Source of the DNA: Pandoraea pulmonicola
GTDB taxonomy: Bacteria; Pseudomonadota; Gammaproteobacteria; Burkholderiales; Burkholderiaceae
Reading direction: 5' to 3'
NCBI RefSeq assembly: GCF_000815105.2
Contig: NZ_CP010310.2
Location: forward strand, 5,642,001-5,706,000
DNA: 64,000 nt
Within the stretch, counting starts at the first letter, position 1. Every line of letters starts with the position of its first letter. A program made the position numbers and the translations under genes. Shown in pieces: positions 26,801-35,379 of the stretch. The notes under the pieces were generated by a model that saw only the letters and a program-made list of their open reading frames with translations, did no database searches and was not told the DNA's origin.

Positions 26801-27737
26801 CACCGATCTGAAGGCGCTGCAGCGCGAAGTCTTCGGCCCGGTGCTGCACGTGATCCGCTTCAAGCGCGCCCAACTCGACAAGCTGCTCGCGCAGATCAAC
26901 GGCACGGGCTACGGCCTCACGTTCGGCGTGCATACGCGTATCGACGAAACCATCGCCTACGTGACCGAACGCGCTCACGTCGGCAACATCTACGTGAACC
27001 GTAACGTGATCGGCGCCGTGGTCGGCGTGCAGCCGTTCGGCGGTGAAGGACTGTCTGGGACCGGTCCGAAAGCGGGCGGTCCGATGTATCTGCCGCGTCT
27101 GCTTGCCACGCGTCCAGCCGCACTCGCGCCCGAACTGAACCGCAACGAGGCCGCGCTCGCGCCGCTGGCGGCGTATCGCGACTGGCTGCATCAACAGGGC
27201 AATGGCGCGGACAACACCGCCGCGATCGATCGCGTCGACCGTTATCTGGCCACGTCGGCGCTCGACGCGACCGCCGTACTGCCCGGCCCGACCGGCGAGC
27301 GCAACACGTACGGTCTGGAGCCGCGCGGGCCGGTCCTGTGCGTGGCCGCCACGCCGCTCGGCGCGCGCACACAGCTGGCCGCCGTGCTCGCCACCGGCAA
27401 CAACGCCCTCTTCGCGGACGGCGCCGCCGCTCGCGAGCTGGTCGGCGCACTGCCGGCTTCGCTTAAGGGCCGGGCTTCGCTGCTGGCCGCCGGCACGGAT
27501 GCCGCCGGCGAGCCGTCGCTCGCGGCCGTTCTGTTCGAAGGCGACAGCGACGAGCTGCGCGCGCTCAACCGCCGCATCGCCACGCGCAACGGTCCGATCC
27601 TGTCGATGCAGGGCCTCGCCCCCGAGGCGCTAGCTGCCGGCGACGACTACGCGCTCGAGCGCCTGCTGTGCGAGCGCTCGGTGTCGGTCAACACCGCCGC
27701 CGCCGGCGGTAATGCGAACCTCATGACCATCGGCTGA
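23814..27737 (+). CDS. putA: Trifunctional proline utilisation protein PutA
   Basis: PutA oxidises proline to glutamate and can repress its own gene. The 1307-residue chain opens with a ribbon-helix-helix domain (TLGVKVDDVLRTRLKTAAQ, residues 4-45). A FAD-binding proline dehydrogenase follows (to about residue 570; GPGISIKLSALHPRYSR, RLVKGAYWDTEIKRAQVDG). An aldehyde dehydrogenase for glutamate semialdehyde is next, with Glu875 in AETGGQNAM and Cys909 in SAGQRCSAL, and then a C-terminal flap domain. The presence of the RHH region means it is the trifunctional type that represses without proline. An upstream GTTGCA pair and a downstream putP fit that role. ATG at 23814 is chosen from the conserved N-terminus. 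Confidence 0.96.
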   Translation: MANTTLGVKVDDVLRTRLKTAAQQIERTPHWLIKQAIFAYLERVESGVLPPELSGATQSGTEVIDGHAGDDTVPHPFLEFAQNVQPQSVLRAAITAAYRRPEPECVPVLIGQAKLPSATAASASALARKLVVALRGKSTGGGVEGLIHEFSLSSQEGVALMCLAEALLRIPDKATRDALIRDKISKGDWHAHMGNSPSMFVNAATWGLMITGKLVTTTSEAGLTKALTRLIGRGGEPLIRKGVDIAMRLMGEQFVTGETISEALANSRKYEAQGFRYSYDMLGEAATTEEDAQRYYASYEQAIHAIGKASAGRGIYEGPGISIKLSALHPRYSRSQHERTMSELLPRVQALAKLARSYDIGLNIDAEEADRLEISLDLLEALCFDPELAGWNGIGFVVQAYQKRCPFVIDFIIDLARRSRHRVMVRLVKGAYWDTEIKRAQVDGLEGYPVYTRKIYTDVSYLACAKKLLAVPDAIYPQFATHNAYTLSAIYHLAGNNYYPGQYEFQCLHGMGEPLYEEVVGPIAAGKLARPCRVYAPVGTHETLLAYLVRRLLENGANTSFVNRIADETVSVDELIADPITEAEKVQPLGAPHAKIPLPRDLYGATRANSSGFDLSNEHRLASLSSALLASAGTPWRAAPMLADGERTHGTPRPVRNPADLRDTVGEVIEATSADVEAALTHAVAAAPIWQATPVEERADCLMRAADLLEAHMPTLMGLCVREAGKSLPNAVAEVREAVDFLRYYAAQIRQGFSNDTHRPLGPVLCISPWNFPLAIFVGQVAAALAAGNPVIAKPAEQTPLIAAEAVRLMQAAGIPAGALQLLPGTGETVGAALVADARVKAVMFTGSTEVARIIARTLADRLDANGRPIPLIAETGGQNAMIVDSSALPEQVVYDVLASAFDSAGQRCSALRVLCLQDDIADKTLHMLKGAMRELAIGNPDRLAIDVGPVIDAEAQGNINRHIEQMRGKGFPVEQLPLPDATRHGTFVAPTLIELTDLKALQREVFGPVLHVIRFKRAQLDKLLAQINGTGYGLTFGVHTRIDETIAYVTERAHVGNIYVNRNVIGAVVGVQPFGGEGLSGTGPKAGGPMYLPRLLATRPAALAPELNRNEAALAPLAAYRDWLHQQGNGADNTAAIDRVDRYLATSALDATAVLPGPTGERNTYGLEPRGPVLCVAATPLGARTQLAAVLATGNNALFADGAAARELVGALPASLKGRASLLAAGTDAAGEPSLAAVLFEGDSDELRALNRRIATRNGPILSMQGLAPEALAAGDDYALERLLCERSVSVNTAAAGGNANLMTIG

Positions 27738-28194
27738 TCGTGCCGCGCCGCGGGATGTCGCGACGAACGCTTTCCCTTTCGTTCGATATGTCCGATTTGT
27801 CCGATATCTGACCGCGACCGCCGGCGTCTCTCCGTGAGCGCCGGCGGCACGTTTCTCTCGTCCGGCCTCATGCGGCCACCCACGCCCCGCCTTTGCGGGC
27901 GCAGGTGGCCGCGCTGTTTTGACGTTCTCCCCTCCCGCCCCCCTCGCGTCCGCCTTGCCAACGACATCCGTCTCTTGCGTCCTAACGCAAGTCCCGTAGC
28001 CGAGCGCGGTCGGCCCATTCGCGGTATTGTCGCGCCCGCCCCCGACATATCACGCATCTCACCGCCTTCGCGCGGTCAACCCGTGCCGGCGACACGTATC
28101 GCCGGCCGCCGCGATCGCCGCCCTGCGTCGTCGCCGCCTCGTCATGCCGGGGCAGGCGCGCGACGTACGTGACGGCGTCGCTCAAGGAGGCAAC
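27738..28194. other. putA-putP intergenic region
   Basis: A 457-bp gap that should hold the putP promoter. A GTCCGAT doublet occurs at about 27789-27805. No GTTGCA box was seen here, unlike the region before putA. No RNA gene or small protein was supported. Confidence 0.4.
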
Positions 28195-29739
28195 ATGTCC
28201 CTTTGGAACCCCACCGCGGTGTCGTTCACCGTCTACCTGCTGCTGATGCTCGCTATCGGCTGGCTGGGCTACCGCTCGACCAATAATCTCTCCGACTACA
28301 TCCTGGGTGGACGGCGTCTCGGCAGCTTCGTCACGGCGCTCTCGGCCGGGGCGTCCGACATGAGCGGCTGGCTGCTGCTCGGTTTGCCGGGCGCGATCTA
28401 TGCGGGCGGCCTGTCCGGCGTGTGGATCGCCATCGGCCTGGCCATCGGTGCATGGGCGAACTGGCGTCTGGTGGCGGCACGTCTGCGTGTGCACACGGAA
28501 GTCTGCGGCAACGCGCTCACGCTTCCCGAATACCTCACGCAGCGCTTCGACGACCGCAGCCACGTGCTGCGCATCGTCACGGCGCTGGTGATCCTCATCT
28601 TCTTCACGATCTATTGCGCGTCGGGCGTCGTGGCGGGTGCGCGTCTGTTCGAGACGATGTTCGGCCTGGAATACCATACCGCGCTGTGGATCGGCGCCGT
28701 GGCGACCATCGCGTATGTCTTCATCGGCGGCTTCCTGGCCGTGAGCTGGACCGATACGGTGCAGGCCTCGCTGATGTTCGCGGCGCTGGTCGTGACGCCG
28801 ATCGCCGTGATCGCGCTCGACGGCAGCCCGGCCGCGGCCGTGGACGCCGTGACGGCCGTCCACCCGTCGCACACTGACTGGTTCGGAGACCTCGCGCCCA
28901 TCGGCGTGATCTCGATGCTCGCCTGGGGGCTGGGCTACTTCGGGCAGCCGCACATTCTGGTGCGCTTCATGGCGGCGCGCTCGGCGGCCGCGATTCCGCA
29001 GGCGCGGCGCATCTGCATGACCTGGATGGTGCTGTGCCTGAGCGGCGCGGTGGCGGTGGGCTTCTTCGGGCTGGCGTTCTATAGTGCGCGTCCCGACCTG
29101 GGCGCGGGTGTGGCGGCCAACCCCGAAACCATTTTCATGTCGCTCACGACGCGCCTTTTCGCCCCGTGGCTCGCCGGCATTCTGCTCGCCGCGATTCTGG
29201 CGGCCGTCATGAGCACGCTGTCGTGCCAGTTGCTCGTGTGCGCCAGTGCGTTGACGGAGGACCTTTACAAGACCTTCGCGCGTGGGCCGGTGAGCCAGCG
29301 CCGTCTAGTGTGGATCGGCCGCGCGATGGTGCTCGCCGTGGCCGTGATCGCCGTGCTGCTGGCCCTCGATCCCGAGAGCCGGGTGCTCGGCATGGTGAGC
29401 TACGCCTGGGCGGGCTTCGGCGCCGCCTTCGGTCCGCTGGTGCTTGCCACGCTGTTGTGGCCGCGCGTCACCCGCAACGGGGCGCTGGCGGGCATCGTGG
29501 TCGGAGCCGCGACGGTGCTCGTCTGGAAGCAGCTCGGCTGGCTGGATCTGTACGAAATCGTGCCGGGCTTCGTGCTGGGCGGCCTGGCGCTGATCGCGGT
29601 GAGCCGGTTCGATCGGGCGCCCGGCGCCGAGGTGCTGGCGCGTTATGCATCTGCTGAAAAAGCCCTGGCGGAGATCCAGCAAGGCGCCCCGGCCGACGCG
29701 GGTGCCACCGATGCACCCACGGCGCAACCTTCGCCATAA
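28195..29739 (+). CDS. putP: Sodium/proline symporter PutP
   Basis: A 514-residue transporter of the solute:sodium symporter family with about twelve to thirteen membrane segments. The family patterns DYILGGRRLGSFVTALSAGASDMSGWLL are visible in two adjoining pieces near residues 33-60, and GYFGQPHILVRFMA lies near residue 243. The latter block is shared by proline carriers of the PutP branch. It imports proline with sodium. AAGGAGG precedes the ATG at 28195. It lies downstream of putA, so uptake and catabolism are adjacent, although each probably has its own promoter. Confidence 0.93.
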   Translation: MSLWNPTAVSFTVYLLLMLAIGWLGYRSTNNLSDYILGGRRLGSFVTALSAGASDMSGWLLLGLPGAIYAGGLSGVWIAIGLAIGAWANWRLVAARLRVHTEVCGNALTLPEYLTQRFDDRSHVLRIVTALVILIFFTIYCASGVVAGARLFETMFGLEYHTALWIGAVATIAYVFIGGFLAVSWTDTVQASLMFAALVVTPIAVIALDGSPAAAVDAVTAVHPSHTDWFGDLAPIGVISMLAWGLGYFGQPHILVRFMAARSAAAIPQARRICMTWMVLCLSGAVAVGFFGLAFYSARPDLGAGVAANPETIFMSLTTRLFAPWLAGILLAAILAAVMSTLSCQLLVCASALTEDLYKTFARGPVSQRRLVWIGRAMVLAVAVIAVLLALDPESRVLGMVSYAWAGFGAAFGPLVLATLLWPRVTRNGALAGIVVGAATVLVWKQLGWLDLYEIVPGFVLGGLALIAVSRFDRAPGAEVLARYASAEKALAEIQQGAPADAGATDAPTAQPSP

Positions 29740-29947
29740 GCCGGTAGCACCTTCTATCGGAATATGTCCCTCTTGACCGGCGCGCGCAGCCATCCAATAC
29801 TGCCGCGTCGGACGCATTGTGCGTTTGATTTCGGTCGATGCCATCTCAGAGTCGACCGGCTCTGGGCAGACAGCGTTCCAGGAAGGCGCGTCGCGGCGAT
29901 CCCGCAGGCGCGCCACTCAACGACATACACATGCAAGGAGAGGGTTG

Positions 29948-31093
29948 ATGCAATCGAAGCTTACGGCTGGCGCATTGGCAGTTGCGGGACTGCTCGCATT
30001 TGGCGGTGCCGCGCACGCCCAACAGGCGCAGGAAGTGAAGCTGGGTTTTGCCGCACCGCTCACGGGCGCCCAGGCGCACTACGGCAAGGACATGCAGAAC
30101 GGCATTCAACTTGCCGTCGACGAATACAACGCGACGAAGCCGACCATCGAAGGCAAGCCGGTGAAGTTCGTGCTGCAGGCGGAAGACGATCAGGCCGACC
30201 CGCGTCAGGGTTCGCTGGTCGCGCAGAAGCTGGTCGACTCGGGCGTCAAGGGCATGCTGGGCCACTTCAACTCGGGCACGACCATCCCGGCTTCGCGCAT
30301 CTACGCGCAGGCGGGGATTCCGGAGATCGCCATGGCGACGGCCCCGGAATACACGAAGCAAGGTTTCAAGACGACGTTCCGCATGATGACCTCGGACATC
30401 CAGCAAGGGTCGGTCGTCGGTAACTTCGCCGTCAAGAAGCTGGGCTTCAAGAACATCGCCATCGTCGACGACCGCACCGCCTACGGTCAGGGTCTGGCGG
30501 ACGAGTTCGAGAAAGCTGCGAAGGCTGCCGGCGGCAAGATCGTGCGTCGCGAATTCGCCAACGACAAGGCGGTGGACTTCCGCGCCATTCTCACCAACCT
30601 CAAGCGCGCCAATCCGGACGTGATCTTCTACGGCGGGGCCGACGCGCAAGCCGGCCCGCTCGCCAAGCAGATGCGCGAGCTCGGCATGAAGAGCACGCTG
30701 ATGGCCGGCGAGATGGTCAAGTCGGACGCGTTCCTGAAGATCGCCGGCGACGCCGCCAATGGCTCGGTGGTGTCGCTCGCGGGCCTGCCGCTCGACAAGA
30801 TGCCGGGTGGCGCAGCCTACGAGCAGCGCTACAAGGCCAAGTTCGGCGCGGCGCCGGAGACGTACTCGCCGTACGCGTACGACGGCGCCATGGCCATGAT
30901 GTCGGCCATGAAGAAGGCCAACTCGACCGACCCGGCGAAGTACCTGCCGACGCTGGCCAAGACGAGCATGCCGGGCGTGACCACACGTGAGCTTGCCTAC
31001 GACAACGTGGGCGATCTGAAGTACGGCTCGATCACCGTCTACAAGGTCGTGGACGGCAAGTGGACCGTGCTGGAGACCGTCGGCGGCAAGTAA
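29948..31093 (+). CDS. Branched-chain amino-acid ABC transporter binding protein (LivK-like)
   Basis: A 381-residue periplasmic binding protein of type I fold. The signal peptide cleaves near AAHAQQ at residue 24. The mature part starts EVKLGFAAPLTGAQAHYGKD, then QAEDDQADPRQGS, HFNSGTTIPASRIYAQAGIP split in the protein, and NIAIVDDRTAYGQGL. These are family-wide patterns of leucine/isoleucine/valine binding proteins. AAGGAG precedes the ATG. No Liv permease or ATPase genes are adjacent, so its membrane partner lies elsewhere. Ligand uncertain; leucine, isoleucine, valine or alanine are likely candidates given neighbours that use amino acids. Confidence 0.85.
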   Translation: MQSKLTAGALAVAGLLAFGGAAHAQQAQEVKLGFAAPLTGAQAHYGKDMQNGIQLAVDEYNATKPTIEGKPVKFVLQAEDDQADPRQGSLVAQKLVDSGVKGMLGHFNSGTTIPASRIYAQAGIPEIAMATAPEYTKQGFKTTFRMMTSDIQQGSVVGNFAVKKLGFKNIAIVDDRTAYGQGLADEFEKAAKAAGGKIVRREFANDKAVDFRAILTNLKRANPDVIFYGGADAQAGPLAKQMRELGMKSTLMAGEMVKSDAFLKIAGDAANGSVVSLAGLPLDKMPGGAAYEQRYKAKFGAAPETYSPYAYDGAMAMMSAMKKANSTDPAKYLPTLAKTSMPGVTTRELAYDNVGDLKYGSITVYKVVDGKWTVLETVGGK

Positions 31094-31125
31094 GCCGATA
31101 ACGCTTCAATGGCAGCACCATCAAC

Positions 31126-31162
31126 AAGGGCTGGTGAGGATGACTCGCCGGCCCTTGTGTTT
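31126..31162 (+). terminator. Terminator after the binding-protein gene
   Basis: Thirteen paired bases (with two G-U pairs) around a five-base loop: AAGGGCTGGTGAG and CTCGCCGGCCCTT, followed by a short T-rich GTGTTTG tail. It is 32 bp after the stop of the LivK-like gene. Confidence 0.6.
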
Positions 31163-31219
31163 GAGGCGTTTCGCAGCTATCGACAGAGCGTCGAATACCC
31201 AAGACGGGTGTGACCGCTA

Positions 31220-32659
31220 TCAACGTCCATCACCCCGCTCAGCACACCAGACATCTTTTGACAGCCGCTCTCGCATCTCCGGGGGCAACACGTCGCGCGT
31301 GAAAACCGGTTCGACAATACCCGCCTTGCGCTGCGCCTGATAGTCTCGCCACGCGATCAACACATACTTCATCAGCATGCCGATGGCGAACAGATTGATG
31401 AATGCCATCAAAGCGGTGCCGACGTCCGCAAAGCTCCATACCAACGGCAGGCTGGCGACGGAGCCAAGCATCACCGCGAGCAGCACCAGTGCACGAAAGA
31501 TATTGAGCAACCACGGACGTTGTGTCAGGTAGTCCATGTTGACTTCGGCATACGCATAGTTGCCCAGTACGCTCGAGTATGCGAGGAAGAATACGGTGAT
31601 CCCTGTGAAGACGACCGCCCAGTTGCCCACGTGTGCCGCCAGCGAGCGTTGCGTAAGTACGGCCCCTTCCGGCGCGGCGCCTGGGATGAACTCGCCGGAG
31701 AGCAGAATCATGAATGCCGTGGCCGAGCACACCACAATTGTGTCGAAGAATACGCCGAGCATTTGCATCAACCCTTGCTGCACCGGGTGCCGGGTCGTCG
31801 CCACCGCCGCCGCGTTGGGCGCGCTGCCCATGCCCGCCTCATTGGAGAACAGACCGCGCTTCACCCCCATCAACACCGCCTGACTCACCGCATATCCGGC
31901 AATACCGCCCACGGCAGGCTCAAGCCCGAAGGCGTGCCGCAGGATCATCGAAATCATGCCCGGGATCTGATCGATATTGACGATACAGATGTACACGGCG
32001 AGCCCGAGATAGGCTATCGCCAATACCGGAACGATCCATTGCGCAAAACGCGCGACGCGTCGCACACCGCCATAGATGATCGGTGCCGTCATCAACACCA
32101 GCGCGATGCCGATCCATGTGCGCTCCCATCCGAACGACGCCTCCAGCGCCTCGGCAATCGAGTGCGACTGCACCGAGTTGAGCGCGAATCCGAATGTGAA
32201 GAGCAACGCCAGCGCAAAGACGATGCCGAACTTGCGCGAGCCGAGGCCAAGCTGGATGTAGTAAGCGGGACCGCCACGGAAGGTATTGTCGTGCCATGAG
32301 ATCTTGAAGATCTGCGCCAGCGTCGACTCGACGAAGGCCGACGCCATGCCGAGCAGCGCGGTCATCCACATCCAGAAGATCGCCCCCGGACCACCAATGG
32401 TCAGCGCTACGGCAACGCCCGCGATATTGCCGGTGCCCACGCGGCTCGCCAGGCCCGTCGCAAACGCCTGAAAAGGTGAAATGCCGGAGGTGCCACCGGA
32501 AATCCGCAACAGGCAGACGCTATGCCAGAGTGCGCGCACCTGAATCCCTCCGAACCGGAGGGTGAAGTACAAGCCTGCGCCCAACAGGACGACGATAAGG
32601 GGATACCCCGAAAGCACGCCACCGACGGTGTCGACGATCGGTTTGAGCCAGCCTTCCAT
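31220..32659 (-). CDS. Alanine/glycine:cation symporter (AGCS family)
   Basis: A 479-residue carrier with about eleven membrane segments. Family landmarks are GGIQVRALWHSV near residue 37, the block FATGLASRVGTGNIAGVA near residue 65, and GVKRGLFSNEAGMGSAPNAAA near residue 265. AGCS carriers import alanine or glycine with sodium or protons. AAGGAGA precedes the ATG at 32659. It lies between the LivK-type gene and the second PilV-like gene, in a section of proline, alanine, serine and glycine genes. Confidence 0.92.
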   Translation of the reverse strand: MEGWLKPIVDTVGGVLSGYPLIVVLLGAGLYFTLRFGGIQVRALWHSVCLLRISGGTSGISPFQAFATGLASRVGTGNIAGVAVALTIGGPGAIFWMWMTALLGMASAFVESTLAQIFKISWHDNTFRGGPAYYIQLGLGSRKFGIVFALALLFTFGFALNSVQSHSIAEALEASFGWERTWIGIALVLMTAPIIYGGVRRVARFAQWIVPVLAIAYLGLAVYICIVNIDQIPGMISMILRHAFGLEPAVGGIAGYAVSQAVLMGVKRGLFSNEAGMGSAPNAAAVATTRHPVQQGLMQMLGVFFDTIVVCSATAFMILLSGEFIPGAAPEGAVLTQRSLAAHVGNWAVVFTGITVFFLAYSSVLGNYAYAEVNMDYLTQRPWLLNIFRALVLLAVMLGSVASLPLVWSFADVGTALMAFINLFAIGMLMKYVLIAWRDYQAQRKAGIVEPVFTRDVLPPEMRERLSKDVWCAERGDGR

Positions 32660-33025
32660 GAATTGCGTCTCCTTACGCTATCGGACAGGTTGGCGTCTGC
32701 ACCAACGCTGATGAACCCTTGCCAGTAGGGAAAGCGATAAAGAGTCGCAAAAGTTCGATAGTATTGACACAGTCCGGCACATTTTTCCGCACCTTCCTAT
32801 ACGCAAAATTGGGAAAGAGCGCAAATCACGGCGCGCGCCGCCTCGCCGTTACGTCAAATCGTCGTCGCAAAATAAAAAAGCCGCTCGGCATTCGCCGGGC
32901 GGCTCAAAGACAAGGCAAGGAGACATCGAGGCGTAGATTAAAGCGAAAATGTGACCGACATATGACGTTCATCGATGTAGCGACGTGACTTCGATGCCCA
33001 GCAGTGAAGCGCTCGGTGCATCGAC
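32660..33025. other. Intergenic region AGCS promoter side / end of second PilV-like gene
   Basis: This 366-bp gap holds the terminator of the PilV-like gene at 32875-32903, and should hold the symporter promoter on the same strand. A section at 32745-32830 is AT-rich. No coding frame supported. Confidence 0.45.
32875..32903 (-). terminator. Terminator of the second PilV-like gene
   Basis: On the minus strand: GCCGCCCGGCGAATGCCGAGCGGC forms a stem of about ten base pairs, then six T. It lies about 120 bp past the stop of the gene at 33026. Confidence 0.75.
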
Positions 33026-35038
33026 TCATGAAGGAAAACAGTTGTTGTGGCACTGCTTGAATTTGACTGCGGTCAAATCGCCGGCGTCAGAGAATGCACA
33101 CGTCAATTCCGCGCCCCCACCACTACCGCCACTGATGCGAATTGTCGGACTGCGGGTCCGGGAATCGAAGCCGAGAGTGGTGATTCCGCGGTAGTTGCCG
33201 CTGTCCGAGACGATGCACGAGAGTGCACGATGAATGACGACCCGCCCGTCCGATCGGTAGAACCACCGCTTTCCCACAACATTGGCCTGGGAACTCCAGT
33301 CCCCGGGCTTCGCCTGCGGCGCGAGGTTGGACAACAAGTCCTCCAACTTGCGTTTGAACTCACGGTGCTTATCGTCATAGACGGCGATCGGGAATCGGCG
33401 GTCCGCAAGGTCCTCTCCCCATAGAAGATAACCATAGCGGTCTGTCAGACTACCGGGGACACCCGCGTTTCCCCATGTCCAGGCATACGCGTCGAGGCGT
33501 ACGCTTCCGCGTCCCTTGGAGAGGCAGATCAATTCGTCGGCACCGGTGCCGACGACGTAGCCTATGTCGCCCAATGACATGATGGGTGTACGGCTGGTGC
33601 GTAGGCCCGCTTGCGGCGGAAGCAGCGCGCAGGCCATCACTTTGCTGGTTCCTGCGTTGGTGCGGAAATACAGATTCCCCGGATCGACGACGCCTCGCGA
33701 TAGACGCCCGTCGACGGAAAGCACGGACATCTTCCAGCCTTCCCCCAGTCGAACGAGCCTCTCGATCTCCTCGCGGATAGCGACAGGCACCTCCTTCACT
33801 GTCTGAGGAGCGCTGGAGAGCTTCCAACGCCAAACGTTCGATCTCTCCTTCTCCCGCTGACAGGACACGACCCGGCCATCGTTGTCGCGCGCGAGCCCCC
33901 AGATGCTGCACTCGTCGCCGAGCTTGACACCCTTACCCAACTCGACGAGGCCCTCGCCTGATTTGAGATTGCCCGACGCCGTCACGTTCTCGGCCTCGAG
34001 CTTCTTCGCGCCTTTGATCTCGTTCCCCGACATATTCAGATCGCCCTCGAACCTGGCTCCCTTTTTTGCCGTGAACTTACCGCCAACGTCTGCATCGTTG
34101 ACCGTCAGCGAGTTCATTACGAGTTTGCCGCTTCCCCGAATGTCGCCCGCCCCAACGATATTGTTCTTCCGCAGGTCCAGTTCTTTCTCGAGATTCAGTT
34201 TTCCGGAGATCGTCGCTTCTTTCTTGATTTTCAGCTCGTCCATCGCGAGCACCCCGGACCCGGAGATATTCTTGACCCCGACGATGCTGTGCTCCACGCT
34301 ATTGCCTCGCGCATCCTTGCCCGACATCGTCAGATCTCCGGTCATAGGAAGCGAACCATCTCGCTTGACGTTGAGGTTGAGATTATCGGTCTGAGCCCCG
34401 CCTCGGATGGCAATGAGACCGGCGAGGTTCAATGGATTCTTCACCGGGATCGGGTTGTCCTTTTCGTCGATGAAACGGAAATTCTGCGGCCTATCCTGCG
34501 TCGATATTCCGCCTGCCGCACCGATCTTTCGTGCGGCAACCGCGGCGAAATCGAAGTCCGCTTCGGATGAATAGGTGCGCTTCATCGGTTCAGTAAGAAA
34601 CGTCAGCGTGCGGAGCTGACAAATCTTCGGCGTACCGCCGCATGTCCGGTAGATCCGAATCGCGTACTCCCCCACACCGCTCGGCGGACGGCTGCTCACA
34701 CCAGGAAGGCGTAACGCTTTGATGAGATTTTCGGCAGAGAGATTGCTCAAGTGATCTTCGTCGAAGGCGTTGCCGGCTGACGTCAACTTGAATTCGACAC
34801 CGTTGACAGAGAACTTTCTATTGGGCTCTTCGAACACCCGCTGTATGTCTGCGTGGTACCGCACAGCAAAGGTGTCAACCGCGTCGCCGATCGCTTTCAG
34901 CGCCTCGCCAACACGCTCGGCTTTTTCGGTTCGCATCTGGCGTGAATAATTGACGCCCCAGAACGTGATCAGCATGCCGACCACCGCGACCGCAATCGCG
35001 GCAGAGACCAGAAAAATGCCAGATTGGCGTTTGCGCAT
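33026..35038 (-). CDS. Orphan PilV-like (shufflon-type) pilus tip adhesin, copy 2
   Basis: A 670-residue paralog of the protein at 21743. The leader and helix match: MRKRQSG then IFLVSAAIAVAVVGMLITF. AERVGEALKAIGDAVDTFAV and LRLPGVSSRPP correspond to the same places in the first copy. The stalk region, about residues 225-380, is repeat-like, with DLTMSGKD, ISGKLNLEKELDLRKNNI, GDIRGSGKLVMNSL and FEGDLNMSGNEIKGAKKL. The C-terminal 270 residues differ strongly from copy 1 and include several Cys. GGAGGAG precedes the ATG. Base use is less GC-rich than its neighbours, pointing to transfer or fast change. No recombinase gene or inverted repeats for segment switching were found. Confidence 0.7.
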   Translation of the reverse strand: MRKRQSGIFLVSAAIAVAVVGMLITFWGVNYSRQMRTEKAERVGEALKAIGDAVDTFAVRYHADIQRVFEEPNRKFSVNGVEFKLTSAGNAFDEDHLSNLSAENLIKALRLPGVSSRPPSGVGEYAIRIYRTCGGTPKICQLRTLTFLTEPMKRTYSSEADFDFAAVAARKIGAAGGISTQDRPQNFRFIDEKDNPIPVKNPLNLAGLIAIRGGAQTDNLNLNVKRDGSLPMTGDLTMSGKDARGNSVEHSIVGVKNISGSGVLAMDELKIKKEATISGKLNLEKELDLRKNNIVGAGDIRGSGKLVMNSLTVNDADVGGKFTAKKGARFEGDLNMSGNEIKGAKKLEAENVTASGNLKSGEGLVELGKGVKLGDECSIWGLARDNDGRVVSCQREKERSNVWRWKLSSAPQTVKEVPVAIREEIERLVRLGEGWKMSVLSVDGRLSRGVVDPGNLYFRTNAGTSKVMACALLPPQAGLRTSRTPIMSLGDIGYVVGTGADELICLSKGRGSVRLDAYAWTWGNAGVPGSLTDRYGYLLWGEDLADRRFPIAVYDDKHREFKRKLEDLLSNLAPQAKPGDWSSQANVVGKRWFYRSDGRVVIHRALSCIVSDSGNYRGITTLGFDSRTRSPTIRISGGSGGGAELTCAFSDAGDLTAVKFKQCHNNCFPS

Positions 35039-35379
35039 TGTTGAACTCCTCCTGCTCCAGCGCCGCACGCGTTATCGCGCGTGACAGTAAAGTCGTCGAA
35101 GCGTGTCATTCTCCGCGCGTGCTGGAATTAGAGGAGTGGGAATCGGCCGGATTTGGCGAGATACGTTCGCGGAACCCGAAGCGATTCGTTGGAAAGCAAA
35201 AAGGCCGCACGGCAAACGCCGTGCGGCCTACGCAAATTTGTCAGACGTCATACTCGCCAAACCGGTTTTCCGCATCGACTTCCGCTCATGCGGCCATCCT
35301 GCGTCGACACAGCGCTTGCCGCATATCCCGCCGCCCCACACACTGCACGGCGAGACACAGACAAACGCAGCGCGCGGGG
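35039..35379. other. Intergenic region between sdaA end and second PilV-like gene start
   Basis: The 341-bp gap holds the sdaA terminator at 35198-35228. The rest includes the probable promoter of the PilV-like gene. No gene was found. Confidence 0.45.
35198..35228 (-). terminator. Terminator of the gcvTHP-sdaA operon
   Basis: A perfect eleven-base-pair stem, GGCCGCACGGC and GCCGTGCGGCC with a four-base loop, followed on the minus strand by five T. It is 150 bp after the sdaA stop and the only strong terminator on that side. Confidence 0.85.

Noticed and set aside
23772..27194. 1140-residue frame on the minus strand across putA
   Set aside because: Shadow of a GC-rich gene; His/Arg/Gly-rich with no domain, opposite a complete PutA.
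21743..35038. Active shufflon
   Set aside because: No Rci-type recombinase and no sets of short inverted sfx-like repeats were seen next to either PilV-like gene.
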